A stretch of 64,000 bases of DNA from Angiostrongylus vasorum (lineage: Eukaryota > Nematoda > Chromadorea > Rhabditida > Metastrongylidae): assembly GCA_018806985.1 (NCBI GenBank), contig JADANN010000118.1, positions 124,001 to 188,000 of the forward strand. The letters are read 5' to 3'. The translations under genes and the position numbers were made by a program. Position 1 is the stretch's first letter, and each line of letters opens with the position of its first letter. Below are positions 11,401 to 23,026 of the stretch, in pieces. The notes under the pieces were generated by a model. It was not told where the DNA came from. It was given only the letters and a program-made list of their open reading frames with translations, and did no database searches.

Positions 11401-14400
11401 TTTTTTTACAGATGATGTCGCAGTTTAGTTGTGTTTACTGCAATATAATTGCTGAATTCGCCGACGTGGAAATATTTGTGATTTCCCTGGACAGTTTGAT
11501 CGTGGAATGCCTTGCGCATTCATACCACGATTGGACACTTTCTGGTCAATCCATTATTTTGACTAAACAGGTAAAAAGCTATATTATATTTGCGATGAGA
11601 CAGGATTCCGAGTCTTATGACTTTCCAAAGTGATCTGTTTTTCTTTTAGATTGATAGGTTTCTTAATCAGTTCTTGACTTTTGGTGGCAAGTTCAAACTA
11701 GTAGTATTCACGGACTTCGCGTCGCAATTTGCTCGTGACACTACTCTTAGTTTTTCCCGTGCTGTTGCGATTGCACATGTCTCAACAGGACAATTTGCTA
11801 AGGTTTTCCGTTCGTTTTTTTATCAGTGATAGTTCTAATTTTTGTTGTTGTTGCTCGTATAACCTTCAGCTGATGGGCTGACATCCTTTTTTTTACTGTG
11901 CACATTTCTCACTGCTATTTTTTTCTTAATCGGCGAATTATGAAGGTTTTGAAAATACTGCTCCTACCACATTTATCCCTTTAAGGATTTAATCTACTTC
12001 ACCAGTCCCATTGACCCAAATTGGGAGCGTTTCCTTCATGACGTGACACCTTCATTTTTGATGATTTCTACGGACAATGTGACAAGGGAAGCTTGTGCAC
12101 AAGATGACATTAATGTTACTCCGCAACTTGAAACAATCGGTAGGAGGATCGGGTTATTTTGATTTATTTTAGAAAGGAGTTAGCAACAGTTCATAGGTAT
12201 AAATCTGCGACAAGAGTTTGGTGTCGTTTTAGTAATAGTTTTTCTCTTTTTTGCGTATGACGACTTTCCAGTGCTGGATGCTCTATCACATGCTGTTCCC
12301 GTTGTGTTACTCACATCCGTCGTCGTGAATTTTTCATCAGTTTTTGCTTACTACGTCAACCCACGTCTTTGTATTAGATATAATTGGGAGAGTTTTGCAG
12401 CTGCACATTGGGAATGTAACAGTAAGTGAGAACAGACATCAGTTTCACACACAAATAGTATTTTCTTGTTCAACAGACAGTATTTTAAATCATATTGCAG
12501 GTTCATTACTCAAATTATACAAGGCACCCACCCATGATGCATCACAATTCAAATCCGTTGGTGAATTATGGGCAGCCATCATTTTCGATGCAAAAAAGAA
12601 GGTGTTCTATATTGATATATTGTGCAACAAGGAGCGTGTAACGCAGTGGTCGGAGGCGCCCAGAAGTACACATGGGAGTGATCCCCACGCCTCAGGCCTA
12701 CCAAGCCTTCCATCCCTCTAGGTTCGGCAGATCCGTATTAAACTTGTCTGGGAGGATAGCAGCACTGACTCGATGCATCAGTGGGCTACCACGAGTCATT
12801 GTAAAGGCCACGTATGCATTCAGTCACCACCAACGTTGCTTAATGAACTACCATAGCATATCCCCTCAGGGATTGATCAACGCCGAGAGGTTTTTACCTA
12901 TTTTATGATGCGCAACTCTCATTTAGTTTCCGCTCGTGAGCACACGGTTGTCGATCGATTCTTATGCCTTTACGTTAGCAATCAGCTGCTTTCTGAGAGG
13001 TGGTCAGCGCAGTGATCTTTATTTTTGCTAATATTTCAGCGCTTCTGTATCGGAACATTTCGAGTCACTTTGTTGTGCTGTGCTTCTATCTGCTCTTGTT
13101 ACTGGTAAACGTGGAGCAACACGTATTTATCTTCCGGAAAGGGAAGGTGCAAAACGAGGTCTAGACGTAATCAGAGATAGACGTCTTCTGCTTACAAGTG
13201 CCACTGCATACTTAGAGAAATTAGATTTTGCGGTTAGTAGATATATACTGAATAATCTTACTTTTATTCTAGGGAATTGAAAGATTAAGAAAAGTATGAG
13301 CTCTTTTTGAAATTTCATTGTTCGCCATTCTGGATTTCAGACGGTGAAATTCCCTCTCACAGATTTCTGGGATGGTCGCATGATCATCGGTTGTTTCGAC
13401 GCTATATGCGCTAAAGATCCGATATTGCCATATCGAATTCAAGACGATTTTGTTCGACTACATACCGCTGCGGCTCTTACTGAATCCATTCCGACAGACA
13501 CCTCCGACAGATTGTTTGATCCATTGCCTGAGGTGACATTTCTTGTTCTTTGCGATTGTGTTCGCTGTTGATTAGTCGCAGCTGCAAAGTACGTTTGAGG
13601 TTGCCAATCCTTTATTATCTCTACCACTTCTCTATAGTGTGAAATCTCCTTTGTTGGACAAATACATACCAGAAATGAAAGTAGCAAAATCAGAAAAATT
13701 GATCGAAGATGGTATACAGCCAGGTATTTCCTCCAATTTTCTTCCAAGATTGAATTTATATTCATTGTTCTGGTTATACTATTGTTCGATACTTGGTGTT
13801 GGTGCATAAGATCATTACTATAATATTACACTTTATAGACTATGTGAAACTTTTACAAACAGTGCTATCGTGGAAACTAAGGCCCATTGAAGAAGAATTT
13901 ACGAAAACTGAAGTGGTAACCGATGAGTCGAAAAAGAAAAAAGCGAATCGGTCTCGTCAGTATCTGAGCAGATGGTATGAAATGTTCGCAGTGGAGGGAC
14001 GAGGAACTAATCTTCTCGTAGACTTTTCCCGGGTACCAAAAAGTTTTGCACAAGTTGCTCCCGATTCCACCACTGGAAGCGCTGTGAAAAAGAGTGGAAA
14101 GGCCTGGGCTGGACAGAAAGATTAGTAGCAGTTTCATTCTCTTTAGTTGTAGTATTTGCAACAATTTCCAACAAATGCTTTCTGTGCTACAGTAAGAACG
14201 ACTGATCTGTTTTCATTATTATTAAACTAATTTTCTACTTTTTCAGGTGGTGGTGCTGGCGGAAAGAAAGGTGGAAAAGAGCCACCGAAATCTAAAAAAG
14301 ATTTAATTCTTGAAGCAAGTAAGAAAGCGAGAGACGAGAAAATCATAGAAGGAGAGAAAAATAAGATCAAGTTTGCAACACAGCAAGGAAGAAATGTCCG

Positions 14401-15192
14401 TATTACAGTTATACGCTAGGTGTGGTAAACTGTGCCGCATGACTTTGTTGGACAAAAAGTTCATATTTAGGCTACAACTTTTCTCCAACGGTCCTACCAA
14501 ACTCTCGAGCTTCCCGAGTCTCGTGCACTGTGTGCTTTTGAAATACTCATAAGGGAAGGACGCGACTTGCTTAATAGACTAGCTGGACTTGAACACTTAG
14601 AAACCAGGCGTGTCGAAGCGGTTAAGCTTGTGGGTCTTCTCAAGGACTGTTTTGTGACTCATTGGACATATTTGGATCCCAGACAAAAAGAGCAAGTAGT
14701 TGATCTGTGGGCGGCACTTGGTTTTGAAGTTCCACCGGGAACGAAAGCATCTGCTGAAGCAAAAATGAAACGATTGGATTTGGGAATGAATATGGTTTAT
14801 TACCAAATGGAGTATGGTGGCGAGCTAGTTGACATCCAGTCAGATCCTAAGAAAGATGATCGTGTCACTGGTTTTGCTCCTGATGCTTGGCAGCGACAAA
14901 TGCTTGATTCAGTGGACCGCGGTGACTCTGCAGTCATAGTTGCGCCCACATCGGCTGGTAAAACATTCATATCATACTACTGCATTGAAAAGGTTTTGCG
15001 CCACAGCGATGATGATGTTGTAGTTTATGTCTCACCTTCGAAAGCTCTCATTAACCAGGTGTGTGGATCTGTTTACACACGATTCCGTAATAAGAACATG
15101 ACGCGAGGAAAAACGCTTTTTGGTACGTTGATCCAAGCCTCTTCTGACCGCTCTTCAAATGCACTTTCATGTCAGGTATGTATGTTCATTAT

Positions 15193-15241
<49 letters not shown>

Positions 15242-18200
15242 GTATATATATATGTGTATGTATGAATGTATATGTGTACATAAGCTTCTTTTTGAGTTTT
15301 GCAATTCTCTCAGCATTGTTGTGGTTGTATTTCACATAATAGCCTGCAATCTTCAGTAAATAAAACGTTATAAATTTTTTTTATTTCACCTTTCAGCCAT
15401 CTTCCATTTAATGGTGGTACTGACATGTATAACTTAGTTTAAAGAGAAACTTTGTTTCTTTGCTTGATAGTAATGTTTATGAGTTCTCTTTCCGAGGGAA
15501 CGTTGGTTGGTGGTTACTGTCTCGTTTGCTGTTCTATCTTTTTGTCTTGTACAGTTTGTTCTTACTACTCTTCGATATTTCTGAATTCCAGGTGCTTGTT
15601 ACAGTTCCTGAATCTCTGGAAGCATTGTTACTTTCATCAAGTCCGAAAGTGCAAGAGTTTGTTTCTCATATACGATATGTGATATTTGATGAGGTGCATT
15701 CAATTGGGTGAGTTTTTGTTGTTTTTTATTCATTAGTAAGTGTATGTTCAATTTTTGCTGTCTATATGTAGTCTCATTCCAGTGCGTCTCCTGAAGCGCA
15801 TATCTGGGAACATCTACTTCTTCTAATACAGTGCCCTTTCCTTGCACTTTCTGCCACAATTGGGAACGTTTCTAAGTTGCATTCATGGTTGAACAATGCT
15901 GAAAGGAGCAAAACTGGTGGTAAACGGAAAGTCAGTTTTTTTATGTATCTTCTGACAATTCCCTATCAAGCATCATTTTATAATAGTTTCAGTCTACTGC
16001 TCCTTCTCTTTTTTTCCTGTTTTTTTTAAAGACAATCTTTTTTCCCCAGAAGTCATTTCTGTCTCTGAAATATGAAGAAAAAATTATTATGAAAAAAAGA
16101 AAATAATTTAATGAAATAATGGAAACCGAAATAATGATCACCGAAATGCAGTCTCAAATGACTTATGACTGAAATAACGGTGACAACTTTTATGACTGAA
16201 ATAACAATTTCGGGTTTCCCAGTGTTCCTAAATGGGGCGGATAGCACACTGATAGTGATGTCGTTCAACACGACAATGGTCTAAAATCTGAAATTGGTAC
16301 CGGACTTGTCCGGGAAAAACCACTCCGTACAATCCAGTTGGGAGTGCTCCAGCTCGATTATCTCAGGGCTCCACGGGGACTCGACATTCAAGATGAAGTG
16401 AAAATCCTCAAGCAATAGTCGAAGCCACACGTAAAAAGTTGGAAGGTCTTCGTGGATAGTGGCTGCGAGGAAAGGAATCGAACGTGAGAAGTGCTTGAAT
16501 CTGCGCAAAAGTCGTGAAGGCGGGTCATATAAAAAATAAAAAAAATGCTAGAATATTCTTACCATTTCTTTTCTGTCTTAACTATTTTTTTCCAGTTATT
16601 GGTGTAGTTTTTCTTATCCAGCCTGGTTAATAACGAATGCATCATATTATCTAACGATGAGGGCAAAACGGTTTAAGTATTTTCTACGACCTATTTTTTT
16701 AAAGGCTTTATGTTGCACTGTGGTGCCTTCTGTGCCACGATTTCTTGTAATGGACTTATTTGCTGTAAAGTGAAGCCTTTCATTTCTATATTATAAACAA
16801 ATAATCTGTAAATGTCCTCACGTTAACGTCTTAGGTTTTTGTTGCATTGGAAGTTGTCGGTATTGTATCTTGTTCGTTTCAGGTCGATCTCATTGTTTAC
16901 CATGAACGTTACTCCGAATTGGAAATGACTATTATGCGAGTGTCAAAATCCCAATTTATGAAGGCAGAGTTGAATGGTAGAAGCAACCATTCTTTCAGCA
17001 TTTTTATGTAAAGTTGTTCTTTCTGGATAGTTTATTTTTTTAGATGAAATGGAAGAGCAGTCTCCGTCGGATGTTATTGAAGGAGATATTATACAGCCGT
17101 TCATGCCATATGGTGTATTTATGCCTGAGAAGATCCGCATGTTCGGTATTCCTGACGATCACCAGCTTACTGCAAAACAAATTTTAACACTGTACACTAC
17201 TATGGCTGCTGTTGATGAGAAAACAAAGAAAGAGTTTGAACCTTGTCATTACTATGGTTACAAGGCGAGCGAGCTACTTTGGTTATCTCGTGCTTCTCTT
17301 CGTAGTCTGGAAAAGGAACTAAAGCAACGTTTACTGCAATGGTTGAGGGAGGATGAAGGAAAGATGAAGAAGGTATTCACTGGTTTTTGCTTTTGTTGTC
17401 GATTCGGTTCCCTGTGGCGTTTATAGTCTGCTTTCCTAACATGTTTATAGTCTGTACTTGTTATGATTTCCATCTTCTTAAGGTTATTGATGTTTTGGCA
17501 AAGCCGATTGAAGAACAGCTGAATTATAGAGCGAAACCATTTAATAAGGTATCAAATGTTCTTTTTATCACACGACACGTTTTTCGCGTCTACTGTGCAG
17601 ATCCCATCACTTCTCATATTCGATTCGTTTCCTCAGATAAATAGTAAATAACGTTTTCTCCATCAAATATTACATTTTTTACTTATATGTTTATTACATG
17701 ACCGAGCAGCACATATTATGCTTATCACAGCGCATCAACGAACTTCTTCGCATTTGTGTGTGGTTTCGACTGCTTAAAGATTATTGTCTTCTTTATGATT
17801 GTCGTTGATTGCTGATCGGCTCGATCCGCGTTGGTATCCTGGGAAGACCGTGCTAGGACGTTTCCAGATCTTCTTCTGTGCATTGAGGGAGCTTTTCCCA
17901 CACACTTCTGGTGCTAATTTGCGTACCCCAGAGTGATGGGAGGCTTGATTGGTCAAGGGTGGGTAGAAAAAAGGGCCTTGCACGTATTGTTGAACAGCAT
18001 ATCTACCACTGCTTCTTTCGAGTTCATAATATCATCATTATTTTTCTTTTTTACTTACTTGGATACGTGGATGGCCCGTTTTCACAGGATGTGCGGACTC
18101 CGGTACATTTGCATTCGTTTCTTTCTCTCGCAGTCATCGTTCATGGTGGTGGTTTTATTCGAGCATGGCGGCGCGCGCAATTCTCATACCATGATCCGTA

Positions 18201-21200
18201 AAACAAATGCAGTTGCGAGTACAGCCGATTAACTTTGTTATGGCCATGTCTGGCCAATATGTAGTTCGCCGTTCTTGAGGACGCCTGCATTCTCATGGAG
18301 TCCATCCTACAGCTCTTTTCGTCCATCTGTCGTCCTTTCTTCCCATTAGGTGACCGGCCCATCTATGTTTCTCTGTCGACGTATATTTTCCTCGATCCCA
18401 AAGATGTGACAAATTTCGAACATCAGAGCTTCGCATTCCTGCAAGGTATTGAAAGTGCCGTTTATACTTCAGAAGATATCGTTTAAGCCCCTATATGACT
18501 ATTATGGAGTATTCTCGACGTGGTTGAAGTATTAGCACACGTCTTTGCACGATAACAGAACAGTGGGAGTACCATTGAATCGAAAATGTGGACCTGGATT
18601 TTCTGGTCCTTCTGTTGGTCGGCGGCTTCTTCGAGAGGCCAGAATGCGGCCCAAGCTGCTTTCCTTCTTCTGTCTAATTCCTCCTTCATGTTGTTCTCCA
18701 TGTCAATTGATTGCCCAAAGTATACGTACACGAGGTGGTCTCAGCAAGTCGAGAGCCATGCAGTTCTATTTCTTGCCTTCGCGCCATGGGTTTTTCATGA
18801 ATTGGGTCTTCTTCCGATTCATGTGTAGTCCGATTTCTTTTTAGTAACAGTTTTTTGCCCTTGGAGCTTTGAAATCTGCTTTCAATGGTGATTGGGTTAT
18901 CGTTCAAAACTAATGAAGCTTCCACTTTTTAAAGCTGTTTACAAGTGAAGACAGTCAGTGAATCTTTTATCATTGAACTCTTTAGTACCATGGTAACGTT
19001 CTTGACTGCGAGTAATCAATAGGGCTTTCGCTGTCTCTTTTATTATTGGTAACTGTTTTCAGTCGCTACTAATCTCGGTATAATACTACGATATTCACGA
19101 TATATGGTTTTGGAAATGGTTTGTTTGAAATTTTTTATAGGAAAAACTAGCTCTTGACAACATCGTCAAGTTAGTCGATGAGATGAGTGCGAGAAACATG
19201 TTGCCAGCACTGTGTTTTATTGACGATAGGAATGTTTGTGAATTGTTAGCTGTTCGCCTTGCCGACGAACTTGAAACTAGAGAAATGGTATTCGTTTAAG
19301 CAGTTACGGATAAATTTGAACTACCGAAATTTTATTACTCATGCGGGTTTCAGGATTTCATGAACAGCGCTGAATTCAAAACGAAGTACGCTATAAAGTA
19401 TGAAGACGTAGGTCCACTTCAAAGGCCACTATAATTTGCAGCCATATGAACGTTATAATGTTCATTTTCAGAAATATTCGAAATTAGCTAAACGTAAACG
19501 TGATCTAGCAGATAAGAAGAAGAAAGGAGATAGGAAGAAAAAAGATCATGAGAATGAAGAAGTGGAGAAAGAAGATGAGCGAGTTGAGGAAAACGATAGT
19601 GATCCCCTTGCAGTGCAACGAGCAAAGCTTAAAGAAGTGCTTTCAAAGTTTGTTGTTGATTTAATGGTGATTGATTTGTTTACAAATATTACTTCTAAGA
19701 GAAAAATTCCATCCAGGTTCCGAGTACATGGTCGTGGAAACAGTGATCCTGACATATATGATACGATGGTAGATCGAATGAAAAAAGGGTCAAAAGAAAA
19801 GGAAAGTACAAGCAAACTCTTCCGCTTATTCGAGCGTGGAATTGGATTTCATCATGCTGGTCTTAACAGCTTAGAACGAGGAGCGGTTGAAGCACTTTAT
19901 CGGAGTGGTCATCTTGGAATTGTTTTCTCCACATCAACCCTTGCTCTTGGGTAAGCTAATAAAATTGCACTTAACATCAGCTTTCGAGACTAACTTATTG
20001 ATGTGATTCTTTTTTAGGCCTCTCGTTCCCCACTTCTCTATTTCAATTTAGTAGGTCATTTTCAGTGTAAATATGCCATGTAAGACTGTTTTATTTGGGA
20101 TGGACACACCGTTCCTCACACCTCTGCTATTCCGTCAAATGAGTGGTCGTGCTGGTCGCAGAGGTTTTGACCATTCGGGAACAGTGTGTTTTATGAGCAT
20201 ACCGACTAGGTGAGTCATTAGACTTTCGAAAAATATGTGTTTCTTTTCGTATTTTACATATACTGTTCTTCTCTACAACTACTCTTAGTATTAATCCTAA
20301 CCAATTTTTAGTAAAATGCGACGTTTACTGACAGCGTCTCTTTCTACACTCCAAGGAAATCCACCATTCTCAACATCATTTATTATGCGAGTACTGGCGT
20401 ATGTACATGCGAAGAATACTCTGACAGAGGATCAATCCGCCGTTATTTCAACGTTTGCCGAGAGGGAGAAGGTGTGTTACTGTTAACTGTGGGACAATTT
20501 ACTCCTTTGGAGATACTTATTTGTTATCATCGTGATATAACCAAAAAAAAGTTCCGTGCACCAAAAATACGACCAAAATTAGAATGAGTCATGTATTATT
20601 CATTTTCTTGTCGCCAGTGCGATAATCAGTGCCTTTTTAAAACCCACTTCTTGTTTTAATTTGTCGCGTAATTTTATTTTTCAGAGTGCGTTGTCACTGT
20701 TGCAAAACTCGTTCTCATTGTTCACCAGGCGCGAAGCTGAAAACGGGACTCTACAGAGCCAACTTCATATGTATACAGCTTATTCTGTTCAGTTACTTAG
20801 ACATCTGCAATTACTCGATGGACATGTCAGTTTCTTTTGATCCCCATGTCAAAATCATGTTATTTTAATTATAGTAATTTAATAGTTATAATTGTTTATT
20901 TACGTTGAAAAAACTATCAGTTTTCAGTGTTGTGGTAAGAACTTGATTGGATTAGCTGCCTCTTTGGCAGAAGTAGGTGGTGAACCAGGAAATCTCATAT
21001 TTATTCATCTGTTGCAAAGAGGTGCTTTTCACTTGATGGTTAAGGAAACGCCGGTAAGTTTTGACTACAACCACTATGGAACAGTGTTGGAACATATGGA
21101 TTTCCATGACCTTATGCATTAATCTCATTACGTATCTGGCGACCATAATCTTTACTCTTTCATCCTTTAAACTTCAAACGAATGCATCTCTGCTTCTAAT

Positions 21201-21482
21201 GAAACTTGCTATCTACAATACAAAAATGAATGCAATATGTAGAAAAAAATGAATTTTACTGCATAGCATGTAAAATATGAGCAAATAAAGAACAAAACAA
21301 TTAGAATCAACAGCGCTATTTGCCAACAAGATGCCCTCTCTCTTATTCCACCATTTTATGATTCTCTCTCTCTTTTTGAGACTCACGGCTGTTTTTCTTT
21401 CGATCTCTTTTCGTTGGGGCTACATTAATATTTTACAGGATTTTAGCTAGAGACATTTAAAATAAACGTGATAGTTTAGAAA

Positions 21483-21569
<87 letters not shown>

Positions 21570-23026
21570 TATATAAACTTTGAAGCGGTATAAGAAAGCC
21601 TGTACTATCTGTTTGCGAAAACTCAAGTCCTACTTTAGTTGTCATAATAGGATATGAAACTTTCTTAATAAAATCTAATAAGTTTCTTAATAAAATCAAT
21701 AAAAAAAATAGTTGTCGAGAAGTTGTAGGCGGTGAGCAGAAGACCAGCACGGTTACTAATGTGTTAAAATGATAGTGATGTCGTGTTATCCTTTGCTAGC
21801 TAAACCCAAAGTGTTAATCTATCATTATAGGATAGAGCGAAAGCGAAACTAAAAATGCTTACGGTTCTTGCGAACTTGTTCACACGATGGCGTTTACCGT
21901 TTTGGTTACAAGCGGATAATAAAGGCAATTTCTCACCTGATTCACACGATTTGGTAAGTTATACTCAATTTAATTGTTTAGCTTTTTATGCATTTATCAT
22001 AGGATAATGACAGCAACTTATTTATTTTTTCTTAATGATATTTTCGCATACTGTATTTGAAATCTTATGTGATGTCCGCTTTACACGTTCTCCTTACAGA
22101 TTTTCTTAAACGGCCTTCCGAATGAAATGCAGGCTTTAGTCGACGAATACAATAAGGTCGCTATAAGTCTCTATCACCAGTTTATGGCTGCTGCTTCACC
22201 TAACCGAAATCTCGTGGTGTGTTTCAAGACTTTCCAAACCATTTGAACTACTTTTAAGCATCTTTAAACACTTGGCGCCAAAGAAAGGTGTTACGCACCA
22301 GCCCCTTAGATTAGCCGTCAACTACCTAAAATAGCCTTTTGCAGGTGTTCGATAACACTGTGCTCTTTAGAATGCCCGGAAACTATTCTTCGCTCATAGT
22401 CGCCTCTACAGTAGATTTGTTTCGTTGCTGTTGACTAATGCAAAGCTTCATGCTTAAGTGAAGGGGGGGGAATTAGGTTTCCCTAAGGTCCAGAAAATTA
22501 CTTTTCAGTTATTCGTTATTTTTATGTGGTGAATTTGCATGACTTATGTTCTATCATATTTTTGTTGAAAATGTCGTGTCCTTTCTTTAGATATTACGAT
22601 CCTGTGAAACTTCTCCTATATTTTTAGGGTGCAGAATTCTCTAATGGTCGTCCAGATATCTCACACATGTTCATAAATGATGAACTTGTTTCTCCTTCCT
22701 TTGAAGGGTATTCAAATGATTCGTCGTTCATTCCTGTGATCGACTTCGACCAGCGTGATCATCGCGGTAGAAAGATCTGGTATAATGCTTTCGCTGTTGC
22801 TTTCTTTATCCACAAATCTCGGCAGAAGCTAACAACAGTGAATTGTATCGGTGTGAACAACATGTGGTACCTTCTTCACAACTTCATCAGTATTTTGCAA
22901 CGGTTAGCAAATGGGTTACAGACTGTTGCGAGAGAACAGGATCCGGTAGCCGAATTAGTGCGGGAAATCTACATCGAATACGATGCTAAGTTCCACTCAG
23001 CGTTTGATATGAGAAGCAAGAATTGA
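8433..23026 (+). CDS. DDX60-family Ski2-like DExH RNA helicase (29 exons)
   Basis: A large SF2 helicase of the DDX60 family, whose vertebrate members are cytosolic RNA-binding factors linked to RIG-I-like signalling and viral RNA decay. Exons: 8433-8457, 8541-8677, 10669-10779, 11412-11570, 11650-11802, 11986-12139, 12272-12421, 12477-12621, 13040-13232, 13341-13532, 13576-13723, 13839-14093, 14247-14395, 14471-15175, 15592-15707, 15783-15930, 16883-16976, 17044-17372, 17483-17548, 19141-19287, 19354-19407, 19472-19950, 20066-20209, 20312-20471, 20685-20825, 20928-21053, 21831-21953, 22100-22216, 22628-23026. All phases close, giving 5,319 nt and about 1,772 residues, close to human DDX60. 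Visible motifs: Walker A APTSAGKT (about 815-822), DEVH (925-928), SAT (954-956), [10 protein letters not shown] (1394-1403). A Lys/Glu-rich linker precedes RecA2, as in the family. The least certain junctions are the donors at 12,621, 14,093 and 14,395 and the acceptor at 13,576 (or 13,582). The N-terminal domain matches the family more weakly than the core. Function in this organism is inferred. Confidence 0.9.
9531..9810 (-). repeat. SINE1 copy in helicase intron 2
   Basis: Full-length minus-strand SINE1. It has the B-box region GGGATCGATTCC near 9,752, the core CTCCCAGACAAGT near 9,684 and the 3'-end GCGTTGTTCAATCCCTGAGG near 9,551. It lies antisense within the long second intron of the helicase gene. 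Confidence 0.75.
10004..10272 (-). repeat. SINE1 copy in helicase intron 2
   Basis: A second antisense SINE1, about 190 bp after the previous one and in the same orientation. The head (GCGCTACGCGCGC side) is near 10,272 and the 3' end (GGCGTTGATCAATCCCCTGAG) near 10,019-10,039. It is diverged from its neighbour, so the pair looks like two insertions or an old duplication. Confidence 0.75.
12632..12907 (+). repeat. SINE1 copy just inside helicase intron 8
   Basis: A sense-strand SINE1 begins about 10 bp after the predicted 5' splice site at 12,621/12,622. The A box (CGCAGTGGTCGGAGGCGCC) is at 12,642-12,660, the B-box region GGGAGTGATCCCC follows, and the 3' end GGGATTGATCAACGCCGAGAG is at about 12,869. 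If the donor is misplaced, the SINE would sit in coding sequence. The phase argument (an exon ending in phase 2 to match the 13,040 exon) favours the intron. Confidence 0.75.
15199..15255. repeat. (TA)n microsatellite in helicase intron
   Basis: Near-perfect TA dinucleotide run with a short TATG-rich tail, just downstream of the donor at 15,175. Apparent reading through it is not coding. Confidence 0.9.
16285..16540 (+). repeat. SINE1-related copy with LINE-like 3' tail (SINE1b, 5' truncated)
   Basis: Starts in the SINE1 core (AAATTGGTACCGGACTTGTC) but continues into a different tail shared with 31,690-32,050 and 53,785-53,920. The tail contains AAAATCCTCAAGCA, GAATCGAACGTGAG and AGTCGTGAAGGCGGGTCATAT before an A-rich end. 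The last part resembles the 3' end of the RTE-like LINE copies. It sits in an intron of the helicase gene. Confidence 0.55.
17820..17985 (-). repeat. degenerate SINE1-like fragment in helicase intron 19
   Basis: On the minus strand GGGGTACGCAAATTAGCACC followed by GTGTGGGA recalls the SINE1 core, but the 3' sequence differs from both common tails. Old or chimeric copy. Confidence 0.35.
17975..18860 (-). mobile_element. RTE-like LINE 3' fragment in helicase intron 19
   Basis: Minus-strand remnant of the C-terminal part of a non-LTR retrotransposon ORF. Reading rightmost to leftmost it shows [20 protein letters not shown] (about 18,701-18,645) and later [11 protein letters not shown] segment with [19 protein letters not shown] (about 18,240-18,180) also appears in the copies at 43.3-44.7 and 58.2-59.0 kb. 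Frames are broken, so it is dead. It lies antisense to the host gene and accounts for most of the 1.6-kb intron. Confidence 0.75.
21487..21567. repeat. (TA)n microsatellite in helicase intron
   Basis: About 80 bp of uninterrupted TA dinucleotides in the intron between the exons ending at 21,053 and starting at 21,831. Not coding. Confidence 0.95.

Noticed and set aside
12640..12710. tRNA gene (A and B boxes present)
   Set aside because: The same boxes occur in many dispersed copies with a shared long 3' extension. Acceptor stem pairing is not maintained. These are SINE heads, not tRNA genes.
14093..14125. Premature end of the helicase ORF at 14,123-14,125 (TAG)
   Set aside because: The following segment at 14,247 continues the family's Lys-rich linker. 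A donor at 14,094 restores phase, so this is read as intron sequence, though the donor is not strong.
15199..15255. Long Tyr-Ile run in frame after the helicase exon at 15,175
   Set aside because: Translated TA microsatellite past a consensus donor (GTATGT). Not protein.
19442..19471. Use of the earlier acceptor at 19,441 for helicase exon 22
   Set aside because: It is in frame, but it would leave an intron of only about 34 bp. The acceptor at 19,471 gives a normal length.
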